DNA from: Siphonodentalium dalli
Lineage: Eukaryota > Mollusca > Scaphopoda > Gadilida > Siphonodentaliidae
Direction of reading: 5' to 3'
DNA: 64,000 nt
Assembly (NCBI GenBank): GCA_032622095.1
Contig: CP136063.1
Location: 218,999,982 to 219,063,981, forward strand
In this document: positions 1 through 14,000 of the stretch, one piece after another
Position numbering within the stretch: the stretch's first letter is position 1
How the letters are laid out: each line of letters opens with the position of its first letter
Notes under the pieces: generated by a model
The model's input: only the letters and a program-made list of their open reading frames with translations
Database searches by the model: none
What the model was told of the DNA's origin: nothing
Translations under genes and position numbers: made by a program

Positions 1-585
1 TTTGTCGTGTGTGCGACTATTCTTTTTCGGGAGATGAACTCGCTGCATCACCCGGAAAGCTGCATCCGAGAGCAAAAAATAAGGTCGTCATCAAAAATGA
101 TGCTTTAGAACTATTTAAAAGCATAAAATTAAGTCATTTCCTCGGTGTTAACTTTCAGATGATTTTTTTACGACAAATAATTTGATTTGCAAACCATGGT
201 ACAATAAAGTAAATCAAATACACGGACGTGAGTGAGTTCTATTTATATTTATGGGAGGCCAAGTTGGCCATGCGCAGGTCTATCTATCAGGTCTAGCACA
301 TCCTTCAAATTAATCCGAATCGTACCGAATATATAATTTCGAAGCCATTGTTTCTGTCTGTTGTATTTGCAAGCATCGCTTTCGATCGGAGAAATTCCGC
401 TCTGTTACTCCGCCCACTGACACTTGTTTATTAACCCATACGGTTTCATTGGACGGAAAATAATTTACGCAATCAATCAGATTACGGAATCCCGAGGAAT
501 TGGAAATGAGATTTCGATGTTATCCGTCAGACCTTATATTCAATGTTGTAATGAATATTTAGGTATGAGTTTACTCAGACTGAGT
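1..585. other. Unassigned AT-rich sequence
   Basis: No exon matching any gene 2 exon was recognised here on either strand. Gene 1 exons 4 onward would be expected at or left of this stretch, but nothing resembling gene 2 exon 4 is visible, so they are lost or lie outside the window. A short minus-strand open stretch near 1-90 follows a possible AG acceptor but shows no similarity to the protease. Confidence 0.5.
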
Positions 586-762
586 AATGCCCAAAGTAAT
601 TGACCACTTAACCACAGCAGAATTAAATGGCTTGTTGCCATTCATCGGAAAGCTCTTGGGGAGAGCTTTCCGATGAATGGCAACAAGTCATATTTCCGAC
701 TAAATCCTGAAAAATTTCCCATAATTCAGCTGTGGTTAAGTGGTCGATTACTTTGGCCATTA
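586..762. repeat. Short TIR element (MITE) with nested hairpin
   Basis: The outer arms (AAGTAATTGACCACTTAACC near 594 and its near reverse complement near 735) form a terminal inverted repeat. Inside, a roughly 25-bp hairpin arm, TTGTTGCCATTCATCGGAAA, is followed immediately by its reverse complement. There is no coding capacity. This is a foldback-type non-autonomous element; the family is not identified. Confidence 0.75.
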
Positions 763-1035
763 CTGTAGCATTATGTTTTGGTAATTAATTGATTAAGAAA
801 TGTTGTTCTTAGAATCTGATGATATGGAGACCATGGAGAGATTGTTTACCTTTAATTGTCAATGTTGACTTTAAAGCATACTAGTAACATATGTTATGTT
901 TATTTTATGTATCCCTGCATAAAATGGGGTGATAAATTTATGTTATACTCACATCTGGTCTTTTGATATTTTGTGAGTAATTTATATGAAAGAATGGCAT
1001 TGCATGCTAGCAATTCTGATAAACATCAATGTTAA

Positions 1036-1180
1036 AATGAGGCTTGTTGCCATTCATCGGAAAGCTCTCAGAGAGCTTTCCGATGAATGGCAACAAGCCA
1101 TATTTCCGACTAAATCCTGAAAAGTTACCCATAATTCTACTGTGTTTAAGGAGTCGATTATACTCGGGGGCATTACTGTA
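1036..1180. repeat. Second, truncated copy of the 586-762 MITE
   Basis: The same hairpin core (GCCATTCATCGGAAAGCTCT plus its complement) and the same right half are present, but the left outer arm is missing. The right arm has diverged. It lies about 400 bp from the fuller copy. The short reading frame across it is a by-product of the palindrome. Confidence 0.7.
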
Positions 1181-1842
1181 TTCGATATCTCAAGCATACC
1201 GAAAAGACTTGGGCTAGTACCTGAACAGTAAACCTGCAATCTGCATGATTCATGAAACAGCTATTGAAAACATGCTGTATATACACAGAATTACACAATT
1301 TTGTTTATGGGTTTGTTGATATGACACGAGTGCTAGCGCACAATGACGGAATGAACAGCACACCCTAGAGTTCTATCTTTCCTCAATGGCACAAGTGCCG
1401 TATCAACAAATCCATTAATACAAGTGTCTTTCTGTGTTTATTACACATCACCCGTCCTAGAATATGTGCATTTAAAAATACAGGGTTACGATGTTTATTA
1501 AGGCACATACAGTGCTTGTTTTGTCATGTGTGATGATTTTTTTTCCTATCGTTTGAACTGGATACTCAAATAACAGAAATTGTTATATATTTTTTTAACA
1601 ACCGACAGATTTGAGGTAACTCTTTCTATAAATATATTGAAAATCATGTGTCGGGATGTAATTATTAGCAATCAATATATTTTTTGTTGCATATATAGGT
1701 TTATACAATTTTAAGAGGCAGAACAAGATACAGGTACTTTGTATAGTTTCATTTCGCGAATGTACACAGTATCTTGTTTGGCCTCTTGCAATTTTAGAAA
1801 CCCATAACTGTAACGAGAAATTGTTGATTGTATATTTAAAGT
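1181..1842. other. No recognised feature
   Basis: AT-rich sequence with no exon, RNA gene or clear repeat that I can support. Confidence 0.5.
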
Positions 1843-2343
1843 TTAAAGGTACGGGAGGCCTTGGCGGTGGGTATGCTGTGAAAATATTTCCACCGGTCAA
1901 AAACCGCCACAAACAGAAAGAATATTAAAATGTAGACAGACTTTGTCCGTATACAAATAAGAAATATCGCATAAACAGTATGTTATTGTCATATGTTTGA
2001 CCATTCTTATGTAAACAAAAGCATAAAAAGGTACTTTCCTGGTGTTTGTTTATATTATGATGGTAAACATAAAGAGCGTTCATTGTTGCTGAATTTTGAT
2101 ATGGAACGAATAAAGAGCATTTATATGATTTGTGTGTGATTAGCCAGTAACACTGTGCTGCATTCTGTAACACAATCAGGCTCCTGCTTAGGTAAAATAT
2201 AGTAGGTCTTTATGATAGCATGCTGTTTACGCGATGGTCATGGTATATATGAACAAAACTGTATGCGTTTTAATGTTTTTCTGTTTACGGTGATTGAAAC
2301 AAATATGAATATTTTCGACAACTAAGGCCTCCCGTGCCTTTAA
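1843..2343. mobile_element. About 500-bp TTAA-flanked TIR element
   Basis: The left end TTAAAGGTACGGGAGGCCTT is mirrored at the right end by AAGGCCTCCCGTGCCTTTAA, about 20 bp with one mismatch, and TTAA stands at both borders. This is the signature of piggyBac-type target duplication and of MITEs mobilised by such transposases. No transposase frame is present; the two open frames inside show no domain features. It lies in the region downstream of gene 1 exon 3. Confidence 0.7.
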
Positions 2344-2399
2344 GCCCCCTTATTGTCTCAATTATACATTTAACAATGATATTTACAAAGAAGTTTTTA

Positions 2400-3000
2400 T
2401 ATTCAGAATAAATGTCAATTGTATATTTTAAAACACAATTAAAATTATATATTAATTTAAAATTAAATGTTTTTCTTAATTAAGAATTGTTTTCTAATGT
2501 ATCTTTCCTAATTGGGGAAAATATTCCTAGTTAAGAAAACTTGTTTTCCTTACTTAGATTTATTTTCCTGCTTGAGAAAATCTCATTCTAGAAAAAATTG
2601 GCATCACTTAAGAAAAAATATCTTGACGATATTTCTAACTATAGAAAATATAATTTCTTGTTCTAGATTAATTGTATAGCTTTCTTAAATTTCTAGCTAT
2701 TCTCCCAAGATAATCGCAGTATCTTAAACTTATCTTATTTCAAGAAAAATAAACTTATGTGAGAAAAACAATCTTTCCTACATTAAGAAAAAAAATCTAT
2801 ACTAAGATTTTTTTACTAGGATTTTCTTACTAAGATTACTGTGTTTTCTTAAAGAAATTTTCTCAGACAAGAAATTTTCACACCCTTTCATTTCTTGACC
2901 TAGAAAATATGTTTTTCTTATTTTTCTAGCTATTCTCCCAAGATAATATCTCATTTCAAGATTTTTTTTTTCCTGAATTGAGAAAATATTTTTGGCAGTG
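2400..3000. repeat. Low-complexity AAGAAAA / TTTTCTT palindromic tract
   Basis: About 600 bp built from short variants of TTCTTAA, AAGAAAAT and TTTTCTAG in both orientations, producing many small inverted repeats. Gene 2 carries ordinary intron sequence and exon 4 at the corresponding place, left of the conserved block at about 41290-41460. This tract therefore replaces the region where gene 1 exon 4 would be expected. Confidence 0.65.
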
Positions 3001-3229
3001 CACGCACAAATAGAAATAGTAGTGTGGCTGTATCATATCCTTCTAGGCTAGCCATACTTTATTCCAACACAAAGAACAATAATAATAATACATAAGACAT
3101 AACATATTGAGACAGAGTTTATAGTTGACATGAATCGCTGGAAACGGAGACGACAATTAGCTGAGAGCGTTTTTGTTTGTTCCGATCCGCCCACTCCAGA
3201 AGCTGACACCCATTATTCTTCAGATGGTA

Positions 3230-4440
3230 ACATACAATCTTAGAACCAGAAGTCCTTCAGAGAACCCAAAAAGGTTCTTCACCTTGTCACAATAGGAGCA
3301 CCTTATTTGGTGCATCAAAGGACCCCATCATAAGGTTCTATCGAAGAAACATATCATAAGGTTCAACAGAAGAACCCCAAGATGGTTCTTTAGGGAACCA
3401 TAATATGAACATGGTTCTTCAGGGAACCTTTATAAGAACCCCAGATGGTACTTCGGAGGACGAGGGTTCTTCAGAGAACCGTTCATATTTCAGAACAGGG
3501 TTCTTAAGGGAACCATACTCTACCCCAACATAGAACTTCAGAGAACCTGTAAGATGGAATAGCGTACGATGATAATATAGCATGTTTGCGATCTTGTGTA
3601 TATCGCGACGTTCAGTACACATTGAGGTGTTTTATAATAAATAATAGATTGTCATAATATTGAAGCATTTGGGAAATGATATATACAAGGCAGCTTATAT
3701 ATACCTACACATTCCATATACAATTCGCTTAATTTTGGTGTGATTCATATTCTTGAATACACGAATGTGGTGAATTAGTCTGCACTTTAACATATATTTA
3801 TGTGTATTTTACGATTATCACACGAGGGTTCTTCAGAGAACCTTTCATATATCAGAACAGGGTTCTTAAGGGAACCATAATCTATCCCAAGAAGAACCTT
3901 TATAAGAACTCCAGATGGAATAGCGTACGATGATAATATAGTATGTTTTCGCTCTTGCGTATATCGCGACATAAACTGTAATGGTCCGAGTGCAGTGCCT
4001 GTGGTTTTTACCCTTAGATAGCAAGTTTTGGCACAATCGGTCGAGCTGTTTTCGAGTCTATAAAGGACACACACACACGGAAGTTTAAAATTATATAGTA
4101 GATTACTCACCATTTTGGTTAGTAGATGGCCTACATGATTTGCTTTAGGCTACGCGTAAAAGTCTGCATTATATAATGCAGAAAAGTGTGCAGTACACAC
4201 TACTTTGCATTACTTGAGAAAATGTAATGCATTGCAATGCATTGCTATTATACATTACTATTCCCCAAACCTGCGAACAACCCTGTTTGGTCATGAACCC
4301 TTCAGCATCCAAAAGAACCTTAGTTACACACCGACGAACCATATCGATTACAGAGAACCTTTTCTGATACCGAGGAACCTATGGGTTCTTACATAGAACC
4401 TTAGAGTTCTTCAAAGAACCCCAAAGAACCCTTATTTCTT
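3230..4440. repeat. Cluster of GGTTCTTCAGAGAACC palindromic repeats
   Basis: Many copies of a roughly 16-bp palindrome-like word (GGTTCTTCAGGGAACC and variants) are spread over 3240-3560, 3820-3910 and 4290-4435. A longer block (3470-3570) recurs at 3825-3925, including GATGGAATAGCGTACGATGA. Gene 2 intron 3 lacks them at the corresponding place, so they are a gene 1-specific insertion. The reading frames here are artefacts of the repeat. Confidence 0.7.
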
Positions 4441-5003
4441 AGAGTGTATATACAAGAGCTTGCCGACGTGCCGTTTTTGTTACATATGGAGTGGCTGATT
4501 GACTATATGTTATCCCATGTGTTGAAATAGTTTGGTAAGTAAATGTCGATACGGATGGGTTAGGACACATATTGAGATCAGAGATACAGTTAGCATTGTT
4601 GTTGCCTTCTGAACATGTCTTCCACCCCTACGAATACAATAATTTATAAACTAAAAACCATAACGCTCATTTATAACATCGGCTGTCGCGGCCTTCTTCG
4701 GTGTTTGTATTTCGAATGGAAATTACATAATAAATTATAAATTATGTCCTGTTACACAATTAGCTGTACAGATGAATTGATAATAATGACATACATATAT
4801 GCTATATAAATGGTATAATTAAGTGTCTAACAGCAAATATGTAATTTCCATTTCGAACTACAAGCACTGACAAAGGCCGATGGTGGAAATCTATGCTATG
4901 AGCGTTATCGATTGCTCTGCTATATAAATGAGCGTTACCTATGGCTTCTTGGAAATCCTGTCCCTTATTTGGACAATACAATTAATATAATTTAAATACT
5001 CAC
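4441..5003. other. Intron 3 of gene 1, 5' part
   Basis: This sequence follows exon 3 on the minus strand. It matches gene 2 intron 3 (about 41770-42228) over long stretches, for example around CCATAACGCTCATTTATAAC, and so is ordinary paralogous intron. No further exon is recognised. Confidence 0.7.
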
Positions 5004-5090
5004 GATTGATGGGTGACAGGTGTCCCCGACTTGAATACACGTTACCGTGAAGATTCCTCCGGTCTCAGTGTCCTGGTACTGCCCCTCATC
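5004..5090 (-). CDS. Gene 1 exon 3 (prodomain)
   Basis: Acceptor TTTATACAG and donor GTGAGT bound 29 complete codons with no stop, in phase 0 on both sides. The product begins DEGQYQDTETGG and has two cysteines (TCIQ and TCHP), one of which may act as the prodomain cysteine switch. It differs from gene 2 exon 3 by a few residues, for example I/V in TCIQ and D/N in VGDTC. Confidence 0.85.
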
Positions 5091-8000
5091 CTGTATAAAT
5101 TATTGTTAAAGACATATTATTTCAGTGAATTAAACTGATAAGTGAATACCAATACAATGCAGGCACTGTGCCCACCGACATTGTGAATGATTATGGTACT
5201 ACAGAACTACCGATACTAATAAACGCCGATCGTATACAATATTTCAGAAAACACAACATCTGAACAACGCTCAATTGTAAATATTTACTTCTTATTCAGG
5301 ACGAATAGCCATTGATAAATTAGCGGCAAATAGACTGAAGTCACTTCATGTAAATGGCAGAAGAATAACTTTTGCCAATTTGGATATAATTGTTATGAAT
5401 ATAAATAGTAATCACTTCAATGAACTGGTGGCGTTAAATAATTCATAAAGATAGTGTTCCCGGACTCCTGTGATGGGGTGGCATTGATAACTATACTGTT
5501 CCCGTACCCCTGGCAATAATAATTATAATGTTCCCTGACCCCTTTAATGGGGTGGCAATAATAATTATAGTTCGCTGACCCCTGTGACATTATTGGTAAC
5601 CCAGTGCATTATCTTATATATGAGTCTCCCCATGGGAGACAGGCATATATAAGAGAATGCTCAGACACAGGGTGTTTAATGCTGCACCAGCGCAGTTCCC
5701 GACATGAAAGGGTTATATAAGACTCCCGTATGGAGCTTCACATGGACTCAAGCAGACGACGGTCATTGTTCTGTCTGTCTGGGGCTCCATAAAGAGTTAA
5801 AGGGGCTTATTTAGGTCTGTATTCCAAAACCAAAGCATCCACAATCACATTACACTTACCGTGTGTTCTTCGTCGACTGTGACTTCCTTGAGTTTAAGTT
5901 TTCCGTCCGTTTCTTGCAGCTCATAGACCGGCGCTCTCTCGTTGATGTGCGTGCTTCGTTTGATGTTTAATGTTGTCGATTCCCCGCGCTTGTTGATCAT
6001 GTCAAACTGCAATTCGTCTTCCAATCGACCATTCATTAAATTACGTCTGTTCAGACGCGACGTCGAATGGCGCAGGGTGACGATAGCGACATCATCTGCC
6101 GTCACTGGAAGTTACCAATATATTTTAATTTAATCTCTCCTATTGAAATCAAGCTTTCCGATTGGTTGGCTACTCGACTCTATTAGTCGTAGTTGTATAC
6201 TACGCCTTCAAGTCTCTCCCATCGTGCACTATGCATATGTAGTTTTGACTACTAAAAATAGTAACGAACACTACATCAAACTTTGTTCTGAAACTACTTG
6301 TTATTTCGCCGCTGATCCAAATTAAAGCTTCAGTAAGGCGAACATCAATTGTCTGAACTTAGTAAAAGTTGAAAATAGTAGTTTCCTACTGCTAAATCAA
6401 AATTACAAAGGTTTTCTCTGGAGTCCCGTTGCGTTTCCTAAGTTCGCGATACCCCATTCCTATACCGGTAACACTAAAACGTGTGATCGGTTGCCGTACC
6501 CGAACAACTAATAAAATGAACCGAGAATACAATTTGCCGATTACAGCTTGTTTTAGCTGTCTCTTGTAAATAAATAATACCCCTATGCTGTATACTAAGC
6601 GTTGAAAAAAACACGCTACTGCATATTTTCATGGCCCAATAACACCAATCATACGTTCATGTTTCCGGAGTTGGGTACACTTTTTTTTTGTAGCCGTAAA
6701 TTCTTTGCTTCCGATCAGAGTCACGTGACCGCTCGGTTCGAAAATAATCAATAATTTCGCGGCTCAATTATTCTGATAGTTCCGTGTACAAGAGCGACTT
6801 ATACTAATCAATGACCAAATTTAATACATTCATCATTGGTCTAAATGTTCTTGAGTTTGGTCACTGGTCACCACAGGCACAGGTCGGGCAATTCTTGAAA
6901 TTACAACAAAAAAATTAATTTAATAAAACAAACAAACCTGAACAAAGGGGAATTTAAAAAAAACATGTTTTTTTTAAAACAGGAAAACAAACATGAAAAA
7001 TAAACAAACAATAAATAAACATTTACAACAAATAAAAATAATAAAAAAAAACAACAAAAAATAATTTAAAAAAACAACAAACAGGCAGCCAAAGTTTTTT
7101 TTAAAACAGGAAAACAAACATTGAAAACAAAACAAATTACAAAGAATTAATTTAAAAAAAACAAACAAACAAACCTGAACAAAGAGGAATTTAAAACAAA
7201 AACATTTTTTTTACATATTATATTTTTTTCTTTTAAAAAAAATGGTGTTTGCCCACTGGCTGGTTTGCCTTTAATTTCTGCATTTGTTCGATACAATATA
7301 ATAATTAGAGCATGACTTGTCGTGAAATACGCCGATATAGTGCATAGTGCGGTTGTGTAGTTCACTCCGCTTCGCGTCGTGAACTACACAACCTCACTAT
7401 GCACTATATCGGCGTATTTCACTCCAAGCCATGCTCTATTTATTAAATATTATAAATAAATATGACAAAATTATACAATGTAATGAAAATTAATGCTAAT
7501 TCTAAGATACATGGATGTAGGATGTGTTATTCCGAGATTGGCTGTGGTTAGCATTATTTTTGGGCAATTATTCGATTCTGATAAGTGAAGCGGCAATTCA
7601 AAACTTTTTGTTTTTGTTGGAATCTGCTGATATGGGGACCATCGAATCGGATTGAGTTCCATTAAACAATGTTTATTTTACTCTCAATACATGTTATACT
7701 AGCATCAAACAAAACATTGTCATTGTGATTCAGGTAATTTTATGATAACATGTTGCAGTTTGGAAGAGGGTGAAGAGGATCTAACAAGCGGGTTATCATG
7801 ACGCTACTGTCCCCTGGAAAATCATATCCGCAGAATAGTACTTATAGTCGACTATAATTATACCGCTCTAGCGAACAGCCGCTAGTAAAGGTGATAATTA
7901 GTTCAGTGGGCGCTTGCATCTAGGTGTATGTACAAGAAGATTTTTTATTTTGCGAGCTCATCACTATAGTTTAATTTATGGTTTTGTTACTTATTTAAGC

Positions 8001-11000
8001 TTAATAGTCCAGGAGATCGGGAGGTAGTGTTGCTCATATTGACGGACAAGCTGCGATCATGTTATTTTTAATGTTTTAGGTATGGTAATGAAGAAAAATC
8101 ATGATAGCAAGAACCAATTTGTAGCCTTCTTTGTTTTTTTTCGATTTTTCGGGCATTTTTCGACATTTTAAGCCCAAAATTTTCATTTTGTTTTCATTGT
8201 GTAAATATTTCATTTTAACATGATTTTGGTGATTAAGTTGAATAGTAATTGTGTTATTAATGTTAAATAACTAATTGTGCTGAAAAAATGTTTTTTTTCT
8301 CAATATTTTACCATTTTTTTTTTACCTTTTTACGCAAAATCGTCCAAATTGCAACCATTTCATCTTAGTATGATTTTAAGGTTAAAATTCACCATAATTA
8401 TTTTAATATTGTTAAATAATTTAAAATTTGGCTTCTACAATGTTTTTAAATGGATTTAAGAAGGTTTCTACTTGTTTTCTAAGTTGATGGGGGGGGGTCT
8501 AATTCAAATCCAATTAAACATTGTACTGTTCAAAATTAGATAAATTCCTTAAGGCGTATGGTAGATATACGTAACTAGTTTCCAAAACGTATACATATGC
8601 ATTTCTACCCTGTGCGTTATGCACGCGAGTCGGATTTTACAAATTAAATTATGATGAAAAACCCTGAATTTTGGGTGTGGTCACATTTGTGGTCATAATA
8701 TTCCAATTAGAGAGTGGATGGACATGGGGCATGCGACACTGTGCAGTATATATGTATATAACAAGCATGACATGAGACATTAGTATCTTTCTACTAAACT
8801 GTGCTTCCAGAGTTATCAAGAATCGAGTATCGGTGTTATTTCTTACCCCCCAAAAAATGGTCAATTTTAAAACGGGGTATGTGTGTCAAAGGACCACTGG
8901 AAGATAATAGGATGTCCAATGACTTCTATATTTCTATCGTATCACGGTAAAGCTTTTTTTTGTAAAATTGGCGCAGTTTACACGATCAAAGTTCGATTTT
9001 CTTAACAATTATATGTTACAAGCAACTAATTATATAGAGTTACGCTTCTTGAAACTTGAGTCAGCATAACAAAACAATCTAGCTGCTGATTGGTTGATTA
9101 TCATTGAGGGAAATATCCCTAATCGGGAACAGAACATCATAGCCTACGTAAATATAGCGATCGTGTATGTTTAGATGTCCAGGAAGAGTCTGGTGGTATC
9201 CAGAGGTTACGGAAGGGGTCTGGATATGTTTATGCTTCTGATTTTTGTGCAGTAAATGGGGTAGTTGTGGAAATGCAAGATTATCGTTTGAAAAAAATAC
9301 CGAAAATGGCGCGTTTGTTGTCACATACTGGTGCAGCGGATGACGTGCTAAGGGAAAATTGACCACTTGAAGTTCAAATAGGCTTAACCCATAGCCGGTG
9401 GGACTTTTAGTTAACACTGTCGCCTATGGAAAATAATTAGGTGTTTGTAACCTATAGATACGAAGCTTCGGTACATTAATAATTATTTATATATTACTAT
9501 ATTTAAATAAGATTTATGCATAGTCGACGTCGAAACAAATACATGAATGTACCGATTATTCGTGACATTCAAGTTAAATGTTCAATAATTGAAAATTATA
9601 CTGTGACTGGTTCATTCAACATGAAGTTAATCAAGGTGTATCTTTATTAATAAAAGTATACAGTACTATCAAAATCAGAAGAAACATGTGACCCTGGGTA
9701 CTTATCTCCCAGTGCTGTGGCAACAAAAAAATTGACAATGCATTCTTCAACCCAGACCTGTGGCGGTTTTTCATCCAATGCACCGAAGCTTCGTGCCATG
9801 TACCGAAGCTTCGTGACGTGTCAGAACTCCAGGAATATACCACCATATGACATCATATGTTACCGGTAACAAACTTTGAATGGTCACCAGAAACCCGGAT
9901 ATTAATAATTTCAGATCATAATTAGCATCGCATTATATATTAACCCATCGAGTAATATGTCATGACACACTATATTACACCTACTATATAACTGCTCCCT
10001 CCCTGACACAGGGCTATATATAAGAAGTTTATCGATGTCTACTTAATGAGAGTATACAGTTCCGTCAAAATCTGGCGAAAATGTGACCTCGCATCGTTAA
10101 CCCCAATCTGTGGCGATTTTTCATCCAATTTACCGAAGCTTCGTGACACGTACCGTCAAATGGCATCAAACGTTGAATGGTCACCATAAACTTTGATATC
10201 AGTCATTTCAGATCGTAATTATCACGGAATTATATATTAACCCATGGTGTAATTATGTCAAAATGACACACTATATTACATCCACCCTATATAACTGCTT
10301 CCTCCCTGACACAGTGCTACATACAAGAAGTTTATCCATGTCTACTTAATGAGAGCATATAGTTATGTCGAAATATGTCGAAAAATGTGACCTTGCATCA
10401 TTAACCCCAAATCTGTGGCGGTTTTTCATCCTATGTACCGAAGCTTCGTGACATGTACCGAAGCTTGGTGACGTGTCAGAACTTCTAAAATATACCCCAT
10501 TTGGCAGCTATATAACTGCTCCCTCCCTAGCACAGGGCTACATATAAGAAGTTTATCGATGTCTACTTAATGAGAGTATACAGTTCCGTCAAAATCTGGC
10601 GAAAATGTGACCTCGCATCGTTAACCCCAATCTGTGGCGATTTTTCATCCAATTTACCGAAGCTTCGTGACACGTACCGTCAAATGGCATCAAACGTTGA
10701 ATGGTCACCATAAACTTTGATATCAGTCATTTCAGATCGTAATTATCATGGAATTATATATTAACCCATGGTGTAATTATGTCAAAATGACACACTATAT
10801 TACATCCACCCTATATAACTGCTTCCTCCCTGACACAGTGCTACATACAAGAAGTTTATCCATGTCTACTTAATGAGAGCATATAGTTATGTCGAAATAT
10901 GTCGAAAAATGTGACCTTGCATCATTAACCCCAAATCTGTGGCGGTTTTTCATCCTATGTACCGAAGCTTCGTGACATGTACCGAAGCTTGGTGACGTGT

Positions 11001-14000
11001 CAGAACTTCTAAAATATACCCCATCGGGACATCAAATGGTATCAAACGTTGAATGGTCACCAGAAATCTCGATATTAGTCATTTCAGACCATAATAACAT
11101 AGCATTATATATTAACCCATCGAAAAATATGTCAAAATGACACACTATATTACACCCACACCTATATAACTGCGTCCTCCCTGACACAGGCTGCATATAA
11201 AAAAGTTTATCCATGTCTACTTAATGAGAGTATAGAGTTCTGTCAAAATCGGGCGAACAATTTTGTCTATAAATCCCGTAGTGTGACACATTTAATATAG
11301 ACCAAAACAATAAACACCTTTCAACTCAAAGATAGTTACATTTTAATTGCAAAAATGGTCCAAACATGAAAAGTTAATTTTTGCCGATATTTAAGTCAAC
11401 TTTTTGAGAGAAAAGTCCAATATTTGTGGTGATGTCAGTGGTGACAATAGTAACAATTAACCATGGCACATCAGACATGTTAGTATTCAATGTATAGAAG
11501 GCAGAATAGCCAATTTTGTACATCATCCACAACTTGTAATCGATTGCAGGACACGCTGGGGCAATATTTATCATTTTACATATTTTGGCAGCCATTTTGG
11601 CAGCCATTTTGAGCCAAAGTAAGAATTTTGGTTCCAGTGAGTTGGAATATTCATAGGTATAATCATATGCATCACTTACATTACAAAGTTCTGTTCATTT
11701 CTTGTTAAAATATGACTATAATCCCAAGTGTGATTTTTTTGTAAAATTTTATACTGTGTTCTGTAAATTTGAATTTTTGAGGGAACGGAAGGGGCTAGGA
11801 ACCCAAAAGTGCATATTTAATTGCCCCAATGATCAGTTACACAAAATACAAAATAAAGTCGCATTACTCAACCAGTTCCAAACAGCATGAATCGATCTAG
11901 AAGATATTTGTAAAAAAAAGTCATATTTTCAACTTCCGGCAGCCATTTTGGTGGCCATCTTGGATGGTGAGTTTCAATTTTGCCCCAAAAAAGTGACATT
12001 ATGTCTTAGCTCCACGAAAATATATACATTTGTATACATTTTACAAGATTTTCACCGCTATAATTTGCATAAAACTGACTTAGGGTCTGGTCTGAAAAAC
12101 GGCGGCCATGATGGACGCCATTTTGTCTGGAGTCTATACGGCCACTTTTTTTAATTGTTAACATTGCTTAAAAGTTGAAGGACTTAATAAGGAACAAAAT
12201 GAGTTGGGAGAAGTTAAGTCCCAGGGGGTGCAAGGGTACCCATATTAGCTCCCGGACTAGTAGTACCATGACGTCGCCGGAAAATTCTTTCATTTTCGGT
12301 CGTCGGGTAGGTAAATAAAAACACGTTTTTCGCCAATTAAGCTACAAATTCACCACTGCTATTATGGATTTTCGTAATCTACATATATTTTACTACAAAA
12401 TTAGACCGGATAGCACTTGTCCGTCAAAATGAGCAACATTTGTTATTTCTTGGGGTCGATCCCCTGGACTATATAATATCATGTATAGTTAATCAAAGGA
12501 AATAATTTATTTATTGACCTAATGGTTAATGTTTTATCATCGTATGGTCCTACTAGGAATTAAGAGGTTTAGTGAAGCGCACTAACTTTGAGCAATAATT
12601 TATCCAGGAAATATCATTTTGTTCCGATCATGTCGTATATCGACATGTTGGCAAAAGATAGACATACGCGAATATGTAAAATTATGAGTTGAAGAGTACA
12701 AAGCCATTCCGACGAACACTCTGAGATATAACAATCCGTCTAGGAGTACATATACGTCTCCTGGTACCTGAGCAATAGGTACCGAAAATAATTAGGTTCT
12801 ATATATTGATATAATAACTACGCATTGGAAACCAATTGGTGACCCACGTGATTGCATCACGTGATGCCCAATGCAATTCACGAAAACATGGCGGCGTCCG
12901 GCCACTTGAGGCGATTGAATAGACATGGAAAAGACACAAAGTAGTAGCAGGCTTGCACAATTTATGTTGTAATCGCCCTCTGCCTCGGCTTACATGCTAT
13001 AGCGTATGCCAATTAGGTGCATTGTATACTTTGACTGAAGGTATTTAAGAATATACGGAAGTGAACTTTCTCGGACATTTATCAACATAATTTTTTTGTG
13101 TGAAATTGGACCTAACTTGCTTCTTAATAACCTGGAATATTGTTAGCACTGTCTGGATTATGTTTGTATATGAAAGGGAAAAGATGTTATAACCTTCGAA
13201 AATTAACGGGGACTAATCACTGATATTTTCCTCTGTAAAACACCGGCAATTTTCAGTGATTTTAGAAAGACCAAATTCAAACAGCAACAGACTGAGTCAA
13301 TTAGTGCAGTGGGCTTACACTTGACATGCACGACAGTGTTGTGAATTTCAATAGACAGATACTAAGTTTCACAAAATTATAAACCGCCGAATTAATTCAC
13401 AAGACTGGTGACTAGGATTACTAGATATACAATTATGTAGAAAGTAGTCGGAATTATGACGTCACAGATCAGTCATGACAAGTTTGCCCGTTATGTGGAG
13501 AGTCATACACCGACAAAATTATGCACATCCTTATTGAGTTCAACGCCCTGGTTAACATACGCAACGACATGTTCTATGCAATAATTGACCAATACGGATT
13601 GCAATTATTTACCTCTGTCGAAGAACTGTCTCCTGACGATATGATATAATTACACTTATCCCACGTCCACGATAGCTTGGTAGAAGCAATTGACTGTACT
13701 GACTCGTTTATAAACTGTATTGTCATTGTCACTGAACAGTTGTGGAAAACATACAATTTTATAGCTCAACGAAAACACATTCTAACACAGTTAGAAATCG
13801 GCATTAATCTTGCTAACACACCACTAGGCGAGCCTTTAACTACCTTTGAACCGCCGTGATTGTTTTCGCGACTAACGCAGATATATCACCAATATGACCA
13901 TGGCGTGTATCAAATAATAAATAATGAATCGAATGAGCATTGGCACGGCGATATATCTGACAGTGCGAGCAAAGAGTGCCATCTACTGAATATCATTTGA

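Noticed and set aside
1-90. Possible gene 1 exon on the minus strand after TCGGATGCAG
   Set aside because: No similarity to any gene 2 exon, the phase-0 frame stops after three codons, and the window edge prevents finding a donor.
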